This document shows positions 17,697-24,465 of a DNA stretch of 64,000 nt, piece after piece. The translations under genes were made by a program, and so were the position numbers. Numbering within the stretch: position 1 is the first letter of the stretch; every line of letters begins with the position of its first letter. The notes below the pieces were generated by a model that saw only the letters and a program-made list of their open reading frames with translations, was not told where the DNA came from and made no database searches. Origin of the DNA: Magnetospirillum sp902729445 (GTDB taxonomy: Bacteria; Pseudomonadota; Alphaproteobacteria; Rhodospirillales; Magnetospirillaceae); the NCBI RefSeq assembly GCF_902729445.1, contig NZ_CACVCE010000006.1:1-64000 (forward strand), read 5' to 3'.

Positions 17697-18679
17697 CGGT
17701 GCACCTCCCCTGAAATCATTGGGGTGGGCGCTCCAGAGGGGGAAATCCCATACCTTTGCATGATTTGCCAGAGTTTCAGTGAAGTCTCGGCCAGCCGTTG
17801 ACCGGACCCTAGGATCAGGGTCTCAGACTCTTCAGCATTGGGAAATGCAATATCTTTTAGGGCCGCCCTAAGCTCCGGTTCCGAAAGGCCGGTACGCTTC
17901 GTAACGCCAGCAGCCAAAGCGGGATCTAGGGCGACCAGCTTTTTCCGGCCAAACTCCCATGCATCACGCAGATGCCTGATGGCTGCAGGATTGCTGTCCA
18001 GGGACTGATCCCTGACCACCAAAACATCGAGGACTTCGTTGGGAATGTCCCTTGAGGAAAAAATTTGCCGCGCTCCTAGCGAGAGAAGCTTTGTGCGGAT
18101 AGGGTCAAAGGTGATCACCCCATCGACCTCACCGCTGACATAGAGCCGCTCTTGCCGGTCAATCGGCGCTTCGATCAATTTCACGTCATTCGGATGCAAT
18201 GACATCTTTTCAATCATGCGCGCCGCCATGTAGGCGCCCATCGCCTTGCCCTCGAATGCTATCCTTGCACCTTGAACGCTGAGTGCCTCTGTGGCTCTGG
18301 GATTGATGACCACTGCGTCAGCGCCGTTCGATATGTCCGCGACCAGCAGCACACGGATTTGGGTTCCTGAGTGCTTGAGAAGCAGTGCCTCGTCGAGGGT
18401 AAGCGCGGCTGCGTCAAGAATTCCATTTTGCAGTGCGCGGATGGTTTCTGTGGTCGAGGACATATCCACGACCCGGACAATTTTGGGGTCAAGCGCCAAG
18501 GCATCTCGGGCGACAAGCAGGGGTTCGTAGCCGAGCCATGGGTTTATGCCGATGCGAAACGGTGGCCCAGGAATCCTCAATCCAATCGCGACGGCAAAGA
18601 ATGCCACAGCAGCAAAGACAGAGAAAACCACGAAGATTCTCTCCCACCTAGATACCAATATTGCTCGAAAACGATCCAC
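17693..18679 (-). CDS. Membrane-anchored NMT1/SsuA-like solute-binding protein
   Basis: Periplasmic-binding-protein fold of the ABC nitrate/sulfonate/thiamine-precursor type (about 328 aa) anchored by one N-terminal helix (IFVVFSVFAAVAFFAVAIGLR) rather than a cleaved signal. Motifs: RIGINPWLGYEPLLVARD, DAAALTLDEALLLK, RIAFEGKAMGAYMAARM and DGVITFDPIRTKLLSLGA. No ABC permease or ATPase is nearby. The stop overlaps the GGDEF-EAL start (GTGA), so it probably acts as the ligand sensor of that enzyme. The start is uncertain; GTG 18679 is chosen, and the frame continues upstream to 18799. Confidence 0.8.
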   Translation of the reverse strand: MDRFRAILVSRWERIFVVFSVFAAVAFFAVAIGLRIPGPPFRIGINPWLGYEPLLVARDALALDPKIVRVVDMSSTTETIRALQNGILDAAALTLDEALLLKHSGTQIRVLLVADISNGADAVVINPRATEALSVQGARIAFEGKAMGAYMAARMIEKMSLHPNDVKLIEAPIDRQERLYVSGEVDGVITFDPIRTKLLSLGARQIFSSRDIPNEVLDVLVVRDQSLDSNPAAIRHLRDAWEFGRKKLVALDPALAAGVTKRTGLSEPELRAALKDIAFPNAEESETLILGSGQRLAETSLKLWQIMQRYGISPSGAPTPMISGEVHR

Positions 18680-19028
18680 CTGCCAATTTTCTCCAATAGG
18701 ATATTTAGCGAAGGCCTGCTGGATGATGCCGCACTTAAACTGGTAACTGTGACAATAAAGGTAGTATTGCAAATGCATGGTTTGTGGAGGGCTACACATC
18801 TAAAAGATATACTCGTTACTGAAAAACAGCTACTGTCATTCGCGGCAACCAGAGCTATCAAAAACAGAATTCCCCTTGATCAACTCACTGAGGGCGTCAC
18901 GATGAATGCTTCCTGTCGCGTTATGCCGATGGGTGGCGTCATGCGGGGAGGGCGTAGGCTGCCTATCACTGGGCCATACAGATTCAAGTGCCCGAATCTG
19001 GCACATCCCGGTCATCCACCAGGGACAG
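18680..19028. other. About 350-bp region without a supported gene
   Basis: Upstream side of the binding-protein/GGDEF-EAL operon and downstream side of the small recombinase. The frames here have no ribosome site or protein-like composition. It presumably holds the leftward promoter, but I cannot name a -35/-10 pair with confidence. Confidence 0.4.
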
Positions 19029-19595
19029 CTACAACCCCTCCACAGCAGCTTTCATCATCTGGTCATTGACTTCGATGTAGCGCTGCGTGGTGGACAGGTG
19101 ACGATGGCCCGCCAGGGTCATGATCACTTTGGCCGAAACGCCGCTGTGGGCCAATTGCGTGATAAACCATCGCCGACCGCTGTGGCTGCTCGCACCATCA
19201 ATTCCGGCCAGTGCGTAAATCTGTCCGAATAGCTGGCAGAGCGTGTTGGCCGAGAACGCCGTGGCCTTTTGTGTCACGAGAAACGGCGCGGCCCGATTCG
19301 TTGTCGTGTTACACGACAGGAAGCGCTCCAATTCGCGGCGCAGCTTGCCACTGACGAACACCGTCCTGGCCTCGGCAGTCTTGGTATAATGGGCTGGCAG
19401 CACGATCTGGTCCTTCACGCGGCCATCGCCATCAATGACATCGCCGAGCTTCAAATGGGCGATCTCGCCGACGCGCATTCCCGCATAGAAGCTGAGCATG
19501 AGGGCCACGCGGTTGCGGGCTGCATGACGCTGATTTGCGACAACGGACAGCACGCGCTTGAGTTCCGCCTCGCTGAGTACCTTGGCCTGTTTCAT
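19029..19595 (-). CDS. Small tyrosine recombinase (FimB/E-sized)
   Basis: 188-aa protein that is essentially only the catalytic domain of a tyrosine recombinase, the size of FimB/FimE invertases and without an N-terminal SAM-like core-binding domain. Catalytic set: Arg in YAGMRVGEI, HxxR in SSHSGRRWFI, AGHRH, and Tyr in STTQRYIEVN, so it looks active. A palindrome (site 3) lies inside the coding sequence and encodes part of SCNTTTN, a stretch that looks like an insertion between two conserved blocks. A candidate to act on the palindromic sites of the island (inference). Confidence 0.88.
   Translation of the reverse strand: MKQAKVLSEAELKRVLSVVANQRHAARNRVALMLSFYAGMRVGEIAHLKLGDVIDGDGRVKDQIVLPAHYTKTAEARTVFVSGKLRRELERFLSCNTTTNRAAPFLVTQKATAFSANTLCQLFGQIYALAGIDGASSHSGRRWFITQLAHSGVSAKVIMTLAGHRHLSTTQRYIEVNDQMMKAAVEGL
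19302..19318. repeat. 17-bp palindrome, site 3 (type A) inside the recombinase gene
   Basis: TGTCGTGTTACACGACA, identical to site 1, and followed by GGAAGC like site 7. The only copy inside a well-supported coding sequence. Confidence 0.9.
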
Positions 19596-19736
19596 CGCTT
19601 TACCTAATGAAAAGTTATTCCGTTAGGCAAATCATTATATGATAAAAGGCACAGCAGGCCCGACCGCAATTATCTGCGTTGATAATCAAGCAGTTAACGG
19701 TAAACATAATAAAATGTAGCTTTTCTTATGTTTTGC

Positions 19737-19952
19737 TCAGGCGCTGGCGTTTGTAGCTGCTAGCTTGATTAACTCGCCTTGGCGCTTGGTCAGGGACGCT
19801 CTGACGCTGTTTACCTGCTCGCGTTTTTTCTGCACGGATGCCGCTTGCTTGAGTTTCTTCGCCTGATCGGCCTTGGCATCGGCCTGTCGCTTCAGATTGT
19901 CCGCGAAGCTGTTGGCCGCGGCCTCCTCCGTCATGAATTCCCACGCCCGCAT
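19737..19952 (-). CDS. Small charged coiled-coil protein
   Basis: 71 aa, unrecognised. The ATG at 19952 is preceded by GGAGGCGACG. Almost wholly helical and rich in Lys, Gln and Ala (SFADNLKRQADAKADQAKKLK, VQKKREQVNSVRASLTKRQG), suggesting a DNA- or RNA-binding or structural coiled coil. Palindrome site 4 ends 15 bp upstream and sites 5 and 6 follow further upstream, so this gene has the densest cluster of sites in its leader. Confidence 0.65.
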   Translation of the reverse strand: MRAWEFMTEEAAANSFADNLKRQADAKADQAKKLKQAASVQKKREQVNSVRASLTKRQGELIKLAATNASA

Positions 19953-19966
19953 CGTCGCCTCCCTGT

Positions 19967-19983
19967 TGTCGGGTTTCACGACA
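19967..19983. repeat. 17-bp palindrome, site 4
   Basis: TGTCGGGTTTCACGACA, 15 bp upstream of the 71-aa gene start. Confidence 0.85.
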
Positions 19984-20005
19984 CTATTTATGGGCATGAG
20001 CATGT

Positions 20006-20022
20006 TGTTGGGATTCCCGACA
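20006..20022. repeat. 17-bp palindrome, site 5 (type B)
   Basis: TGTTGGGATTCCCGACA followed by AGTTGGCTGC, the same suffix as sites 2, 8 and 9. Confidence 0.82.
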
Positions 20023-20048
20023 AGTTGGCTGCGTAGAGGCCGACCGCC

Positions 20049-20065
20049 TGTAGGTTAAACCTACG
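20049..20065. repeat. Palindrome of the same geometry but different half-site
   Basis: TGTAGGTTAAACCTACG: 8-bp arms (one terminal mismatch) around one base, between sites 5 and 6. It could be a diverged relative or an independent operator. Confidence 0.5.
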
Positions 20066-20073
20066 GGCGCGGG

Positions 20074-20090
20074 TGTCGTGTAACACGACA
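20074..20090. repeat. 17-bp palindrome, site 6 (type A)
   Basis: TGTCGTGTAACACGACA, identical to sites 1 and 3 except for the central base. Confidence 0.88.
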
Positions 20091-20309
20091 AGGCGATAAT
20101 CAACTGAAATTCACCTATAAGATCAATGACTTGCAAACAGCATGATTGTCGCAATGCAGCAATGTGGCGCGACGTGACAAGACGGCAGAAATAATTTTCC
20201 ACATCCGCGTTGGCAGCGCTGCTGATCGGGATAAATACAATGCTGGGGCTTAACTGCGTCCGACGGGATCAGTGACAGCCTCTTTCATCAGCGTTTTCCA
20301 GGCCGCCCC

Positions 20310-20330
20310 AGCGTTTTCACTGAAAACGCT
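20310..20330. promoter_or_regulatory. 21-bp perfect palindrome upstream of the 387-aa gene
   Basis: AGCGTTTTCA-C-TGAAAACGCT with perfect 10-bp arms. Extra half-sites lie at about 20289-20298 (AGCGTTTTC) and 20338-20345 (GAAAACGC), the latter between the palindrome and the ATG at 20348. Position and arrangement fit an autoregulatory operator or part of a replication origin. Confidence 0.65.
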
Positions 20331-20347
20331 CATGGAGGAAAACGCAA

Positions 20348-21511
20348 ATGGCAAACATTCAATGGAACAGACACATCAACAAGCTATGCGAGCACCAAGG
20401 GGGCCATCGGTATGACGACATGCTGATCGGCTGCATCGCAGCCTTTCATCAAAAGGGGCGTTCGTCCGAGAAGCAGGGAGAATGGCTGGTCAGGCAGTTG
20501 GACATGCACTACGGCATCCAGGTGGCCCATCACGGCGCAATACAGATGACGAAGGCGCAGCGTCGGCCAATCAAGGAAGCCGTGGATTGGACAAACGCCC
20601 ATGCATCAAGTGGCCGCATGGCCTATCTGAACGGGCGCTTTCCACACACTTTTCACACCGTTTCCACACGGTTCCCACACAGTTTCCACACCAAAGGGGC
20701 AAATTCGTCTGTTGATACAACGACTTATGAAGTCACTATTGCTAAGCTATTGCTAAAACTAATCGATGCGCCTTTGGCTCACTCGCGGCCTTCGGCCACG
20801 CCCAATGGCCCTTCGGTCGATTTCGTCGATGGTGGCTCGCTTGTGGCTCGCCACTCGGAAGAAAGAGATGTGATCTGCCCAATCGGAATGAATGACAATG
20901 TGATTGACGATGCGGCTGCGCCACTTCGTGGCTTCGCCGCCAAATCGGACGAGCCATTGGAGAGAAAGAGGGAGCCACTTGGAGGGAATGAGGAGTTCGC
21001 CACTTGGGCAAAGGCCAATCGGACAGCAGCTCAGGTGAAGGCCAATTCCAAGGCCACGATATCGCTTTGGGTCGCTGGCAGTTCGCGCAGCTATGTGCGC
21101 GGCCAATTGGAGGTCGGAGACAAGAAGTACCGCGTGAATTTCCGCAGCCCACGTCACGTCGAGGAATTGGTCTATGTGGAGCGCGGCCAGGACGTGGAAG
21201 CGCGGCAGTGGTACGAGGCAGTCAGCAGCCAGGTCATTCCCTTCTGGCTGGACAAGGCCGAAGCTGCCGAGGGCAGATTGGCCCGTAAGCACGTCGCCAG
21301 CGCCATCCATGAATTCCAGGATAGAAATTGCGAAGGGCATGGCGTGAACTGCGGCATTGCGTTCATGGGCTATCGAGGCGATGTGCCCTCACGCTGTATC
21401 GTGCAGCTCAATGGCACTGACTGGAAATTTGACCTCCAGCCAATCCGTAGCGCGAAACTGAAATCGCCCCAGTACAAGGCGACCGCCGAGCGGTCTTCTG
21501 CAGCAGCATAG
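20348..21511 (+). CDS. 387-aa island protein with internal 11-bp repeats
   Basis: Unrecognised soluble protein. The start is supported by CATGGAGGAAAACGCAA ATG. The N-terminal 95 residues look like a folded helical domain (HINKLCEHQGGHRYDDMLIG, EKQGEWLVRQLDMHYG). A His/Phe/Thr-rich repeat segment follows (FPHTFHT, FPHSFHT), encoded by five tandem 11-bp DNA repeats, then a low-complexity linker and a C-terminal domain (about 225-375; ISLWVAGSSRSYVRGQLEVG, VARKHVASAIHEFQDRN-like). An operator-like palindrome upstream and an iteron-like array inside recall initiator genes that contain their own origin, such as lambda O. No initiator motif is recognisable, so that is a hypothesis. Confidence 0.75.
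   Translation: MANIQWNRHINKLCEHQGGHRYDDMLIGCIAAFHQKGRSSEKQGEWLVRQLDMHYGIQVAHHGAIQMTKAQRRPIKEAVDWTNAHASSGRMAYLNGRFPHTFHTVSTRFPHSFHTKGANSSVDTTTYEVTIAKLLLKLIDAPLAHSRPSATPNGPSVDFVDGGSLVARHSEERDVICPIGMNDNVIDDAAAPLRGFAAKSDEPLERKREPLGGNEEFATWAKANRTAAQVKANSKATISLWVAGSSRSYVRGQLEVGDKKYRVNFRSPRHVEELVYVERGQDVEARQWYEAVSSQVIPFWLDKAEAAEGRLARKHVASAIHEFQDRNCEGHGVNCGIAFMGYRGDVPSRCIVQLNGTDWKFDLQPIRSAKLKSPQYKATAERSSAAA
20639..20693 (+). repeat. Five tandem 11-bp iteron-like repeats
   Basis: Consensus TTTCCACACNN; units at 20639, 20650, 20661, 20672 and 20683, spaced exactly 11 bp (about one helical turn). The unit is not a multiple of three although it lies in coding sequence, so repetition is kept at the DNA level. 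It resembles a DnaA-box core (TTNTCCACA). Confidence 0.8.
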
Positions 21512-21608
21512 CGATGACGGCCTGATGTACGGCCTCCTCAATGGTCACTACCTCATTGGCAAAGCCGATCTCGCAATAGCCCCTCGGCAAATAGGACAGT
21601 CTGTTCAT
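21408..21608 (-). CDS. Possible small protein antisense to the end of the 387-aa gene
   Basis: 66 codons beginning at ATG 21608, preceded by a strong AAGGAGGAGAAAACGCC leader, which is the main evidence. The N-terminal half (RGYCEIGFANEVVTIEEAVHQAVIAMLLQ) looks protein-like; the last third overlaps the 3' end of the 387-aa gene on the other strand. Divergent from the 21715 gene. Unrecognised. Confidence 0.45.
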   Translation of the reverse strand: MNRLSYLPRGYCEIGFANEVVTIEEAVHQAVIAMLLQKTARRSPCTGAISVSRYGLAGGQISSQCH

Positions 21609-21714
21609 GGCGTTTTCTCCTCCTTGCGGCAGCATCCATCGTGGCGCTGCTCCGCAAGCGTATTTAGCGCGGAGGGCTAAATAGCGGGACGAAACGCCTT
21701 GGGGGAGAACGGAC

Positions 21715-22008
21715 ATGCTGTTGGAAACGGTCTATAGGGAATTGCGGGATATGTGGATGGTCGAGAGCCAGTATGAGTTTTCGCGGTTTTGGCTCGGCCA
21801 ATCGCGCAGCTATATGTCCTGCGCCAAGGCGCGGCAGCGGCCACCGTCATTGCTGGTTCTGATGCGGCTGTCGCAGCGGCTTGCATCAATGTCGGCCAAA
21901 TACGCCGCAGTGGCGACAACCGAGATGGAACTGACCAACTGCCGCAAGCTCAGCGAATTGAACGGCATCGTTGGCAACGCGGTCAGGGCGGAGGCGTTGT
22001 CGGTTTAA
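21715..22008 (+). CDS. Small HTH-like protein, DUF6626-like
   Basis: 97-aa protein with GGGGGAG 7 bp before the ATG. The pattern VESQYEFSRFWLGQSRSYMS, then KARQRPPSLLVLMRLSQRL looks like an XRE-type or DUF6626 helix-turn-helix (recalled resemblance). It is the best candidate in the island for a small DNA-binding regulator. Its TAA stop lies inside palindrome site 7, and site 8 follows 9 bp later, so this gene and the palindromes may be functionally linked. Confidence 0.75.
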   Translation: MLLETVYRELRDMWMVESQYEFSRFWLGQSRSYMSCAKARQRPPSLLVLMRLSQRLASMSAKYAAVATTEMELTNCRKLSELNGIVGNAVRAEALSV

Positions 22009-22014
22009 CCGACA
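21998..22014. repeat. 17-bp palindrome, site 7 (type A)
   Basis: TGTCGGTTTAACCGACA, perfectly symmetric 8-bp arms with compensatory changes in both arms relative to site 1. Contains the stop codon of the DUF6626-like gene. Confidence 0.88.
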
Positions 22015-22023
22015 GGAAGCAGG

Positions 22024-22040
22024 TGTCGTTTTTCCCGACA
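22024..22040. repeat. 17-bp palindrome, site 8 (type B)
   Basis: TGTCGTTTTTCCCGACA followed by AGTTGGTCGCGG. Together with site 9, in the same orientation, it brackets the response regulator/PAS-LuxR module. Confidence 0.82.
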
Positions 22041-22053
22041 AGTTGGTCGCGGA

Positions 22054-22509
22054 TCAGCCTGTGAGGCGATCCCGCTCATTCTCTAAGTCGGCGTATTTAT
22101 TTCGCCCGATCGCATCCCAAAATCGCTTAAACCCAGCGATTTCATCCGTAAAGTCATCAATATCTGCATGCTTCTTCAGAAAGAAGTCAGCCCCATGCTC
22201 ATAGCAATTACATCTTTTGCTCTCGTAATCGGCCGTCGTTAGCATAACAACCGTTATATGATTAAATTTATGGTCACGGCGCATCTGTAAAAGCATTGAA
22301 CAGCCAGTGATGGCGGGCATATTAACATCCAAAAAAACTATATGCGGCCCATATCCTTCATTTACGTTTTCTTCTAATATTTTTAATGCATGACGGCCAT
22401 CTGTATGAAGCTCTACATCATTGTGAAAGCCAACGGCTTTCAATGCCATAATTGTTAAAGCTGCATCTTCGATGCGGTCATCAACCAACATTATGCGTGT
22501 ATGCCCCAT
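22054..22509 (-). CDS. Single-domain response regulator (Rcp1-like)
   Basis: 151-aa CheY-like receiver with no output domain. Motifs: MLVDDRIEDA (acidic pocket), FLDVNMPAITG with the phospho-acceptor Asp, MLTTADYES, and FFLKKHAD with the conserved Lys. The N-terminus IEDAALTIMALKAVG and the longer beta4-alpha4 region are typical of Rcp1-type partners of PAS/phytochrome sensors. It probably works with the PAS-LuxR protein encoded upstream on the same strand. Base composition is AT-richer than the chromosome around the island. Confidence 0.9.
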   Translation of the reverse strand: MGHTRIMLVDDRIEDAALTIMALKAVGFHNDVELHTDGRHALKILEENVNEGYGPHIVFLDVNMPAITGCSMLLQMRRDHKFNHITVVMLTTADYESKRCNCYEHGADFFLKKHADIDDFTDEIAGFKRFWDAIGRNKYADLENERDRLTG

Positions 22510-22656
22510 AACGGCCCCACTTCGCTATCCGCACAAAATTTAGTGCGGAGGTTCTGTAGCTGCGTGAGTACGACGCCCATCAGGATCAGGAGGCATAGTT
22601 GCGGCTACGGCTAAAGTATAAAGACGGATTGTGTGGGCCGAATAGCCGATGACATC

Positions 22657-22675
22657 ACCTGCGTATTTCTACCCA
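22657..22675. promoter_or_regulatory. Putative operator, upstream of the response regulator
   Basis: ACCTGCGTATTTCTACCCA, 16 of 19 matches to a second copy at 23875 upstream of the PAS-LuxR gene. Shared half-elements GCGTA and TACCCA around a variable 4-bp centre suggest a LuxR-type dimer site. Confidence 0.4.
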
Positions 22676-22719
22676 AGGTGTTCGCTGGATTGATTGGGCG
22701 GAGACTGGAGGGCTAAGCC

Positions 22720-23769
22720 TCAGGAATCCAAATGTGCGATAATTTCGGCCAGCGTTAACCCGACCGCCGCAGCTTCATTGACAATTTCAATTACGTTGCT
22801 GATGCGTGCTTTTATATAAATCCGAGCGCGATGCCCCTCAACGGTTCTTGTGCTGGCATGTAGATGAGCTGCGATAGCCTTATTACCCATACCTCTAAGC
22901 GCGCCCGACAAAACTTGACGCTCACGATCAGTAAGATTGGCCAAACGCTCCCAAAAAGATTGCTTTGCTTGGCTGGTCCTGATCAGTTCAGCCTTAGCCT
23001 CCATCTTTTCGGTAATGTCCTCGGCTGCAATGATTATGCCGCTGACCACACCAGCAAAATCCGTCCAAGGCTGCACGGCCCAACGCAGCCAGTATTTGCT
23101 GCCATCGGCTTGAACCCATAAATCTTCATCGTTTTGCATGCTGGCACCAGCCAAACAGCGCTGGTGCACAATTTTCCATTCTAATGGCATGTCTGGTAGT
23201 AACTGATAGTGATTTAACCCAATTAAATCGGAATGTCCTTTTCCGAATTCTTTAATCCAGCGATCGCTTACCGACATATAATTCATATTCATATCAAACA
23301 TTGCCATTGAGACTGGGGCGTATCGGATGAACGCTGTCAACTGATCACGAGATTTTTGAGCGCTTATTTCCCGCGCTTGCTCGGCGAGTTTGCGCTCGGT
23401 GATATCAGTTGCCGAGCAAATGACACCAATGATCTCGCCATTGCCATCGTAACGGGGTTCGATGTTCAGATCGTAGTACGAGATGGGGCCGTTTGGCGCT
23501 GAGGCGAGCACCTCTTGTTGTTTTGGCTCCCCACTTTTCATGACGCTGCGCTTGAGTGCGCCGATCGCTCTGGCGGCCCCAGCCTCCATGATATCGTCGT
23601 CTGTTTTGCCAATAACCTCTTGCGCCGCATAGCCGAGCTTAGGATTGAATATCCACGTATAGCGGAGATCCAAATCCTGCTCAAAAACTACGATCGGGGA
23701 ATTAGCCAAGGCCAGCCTGAACCTGCTCTCGTTGAGGAGGAGCGCGGCTCTTTCTATTTCGCTGGTCAT
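22720..23769 (-). CDS. PAS-PAS-LuxR family transcriptional regulator
   Basis: 349-aa cytoplasmic protein. PAS 1 (about 12-125, ending GVICSATDITERKLAEQ), PAS 2 (about 145-260, ending GIIIAAEDITEKMEAKAEL) and a C-terminal LuxR HTH (about 280-340; LTDRERQVLSGALRGMGNKAIAAHLHASTRTVEGHRARI). No receiver domain, so the signal is probably sensed by the PAS domains. The stand-alone response regulator gene lies 210 bp downstream on the same strand. ATG 23769 is the first in frame. Confidence 0.9.
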   Translation of the reverse strand: MTSEIERAALLLNESRFRLALANSPIVVFEQDLDLRYTWIFNPKLGYAAQEVIGKTDDDIMEAGAARAIGALKRSVMKSGEPKQQEVLASAPNGPISYYDLNIEPRYDGNGEIIGVICSATDITERKLAEQAREISAQKSRDQLTAFIRYAPVSMAMFDMNMNYMSVSDRWIKEFGKGHSDLIGLNHYQLLPDMPLEWKIVHQRCLAGASMQNDEDLWVQADGSKYWLRWAVQPWTDFAGVVSGIIIAAEDITEKMEAKAELIRTSQAKQSFWERLANLTDRERQVLSGALRGMGNKAIAAHLHASTRTVEGHRARIYIKARISNVIEIVNEAAAVGLTLAEIIAHLDS

Positions 23770-23874
23770 GTAGCGAATGCGTTCATCAGCACCCCATTTC
23801 AGGCCCGCAAAATGAGCCAGCAGATTCTAAAGGCATAGTGCAGCATATATGGGAAGGAAAATACGCGAGCGCAC

Positions 23875-23893
23875 ACCTGCGTAAATTTACCCA
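23875..23893. promoter_or_regulatory. Putative operator, upstream of the PAS-LuxR gene
   Basis: ACCTGCGTAAATTTACCCA, containing a perfect GTAAATTTAC palindrome; partner of the copy at 22657. Confidence 0.4.
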
Positions 23894-23976
23894 GGCACTG
23901 GCGGCGCTAAAATGACGGAGATCAATTGAAGCGGCGTTGTCCTTGCATGAGGCAGGGCAGTCAGACAGGAGGCAGT

Positions 23977-23993
23977 TGTCGTGTTTCCCGACA
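23977..23993. repeat. 17-bp palindrome, site 9 (type B)
   Basis: TGTCGTGTTTCCCGACA followed by AGTTGGCCGC. Confidence 0.85.
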
Positions 23994-24008
23994 AGTTGGC
24001 CGCATCGC

Positions 24009-24025
24009 CGTCGTGTTACACGACA
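24009..24025. repeat. 17-bp palindrome, site 10 (type A)
   Basis: CGTCGTGTTACACGACA, one terminal base different from site 1, 32 bp from site 9. Confidence 0.87.
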
Positions 24026-24251
24026 GCCGACCGCCGCGTTCGGTGGTCAGATTTCCCATTATAGCATACGATAACGAGCAAAAACGGGCAAGAACATATA
24101 ACGAACATATTGCGCTACAGCGAGCCGCTTGAGCGTCTATGACGATGAAAACATTGAGAAAAGTGTCAATGAATTAGCAATTTCGTTAGCAGTTTAAAAA
24201 ATCGCTTCATAATATATTGTTTTCTCACGGTAAAACGGATTCGCTTGCAAT

Positions 24252-24296
24252 CTCTGACTCCGCCAGTCTAGGTTCGAATCCTAGTCCCCCAGCCAT
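24252..24296 (+). repeat. attR-type direct repeat (tRNA-Gln 3' fragment)
   Basis: 45 bp identical to 12841-12885. The upstream half of a tRNA is absent, so this is an attachment site and not a functional tRNA. Confidence 0.93.
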
Positions 24297-24465
24297 TCTC
24301 TAATTTTCCAATAAAATCAAACACTTAGCCGCCTCGACGAGGGGTGAAGATCCCCTCGTGTGTAGAAGCGTTGCAGGGGTGTTTTGTGGGGAATGCCTCC
24401 ATTGCTCCCACCCCTCTTCCGAGGTAGCATGGGTTAAGCCTTCCTCAACTGCACGGCTGCCTCCC

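Larger units (their letters stand above)
23770..24251. other. Island right-end leader, about 480 bp, no gene
   Basis: Between the PAS-LuxR start and the right attachment repeat. It contains the second copy of the putative LuxR-type operator (23875-23893), palindrome sites 9 and 10, and an AT-rich tail (about 24030-24250) just inside the border. No supported coding sequence. Confidence 0.5.
12841..24296. mobile_element. Integrative genomic island in tRNA-Gln(CUG), about 11.5 kb
   Basis: Delimited by a 45-bp exact direct repeat of the tRNA 3' half (12841-12885 and 24252-24296), with a tyrosine integrase directly inside the tRNA-proximal end. Cargo is a mixture of unknown small genes, sensory and c-di-GMP genes and a second recombinase. 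Several parts are visibly AT-richer than the flanks. Ten 17-bp palindromes occur only inside these borders. No conjugation or capsid gene is recognisable. Confidence 0.93.

Noticed and set aside
14492..24025. Palindromes as dif, parS or intrinsic terminators
   Set aside because: The core matches neither the 28-bp dif pattern nor parS TGTTTCACGTGAAACA; as RNA the stem is short, T runs are absent and positions are not consistently after genes.
24252..24296. A third tRNA-Gln
   Set aside because: Only the 3' 45 bases are present; it is the island attachment repeat.
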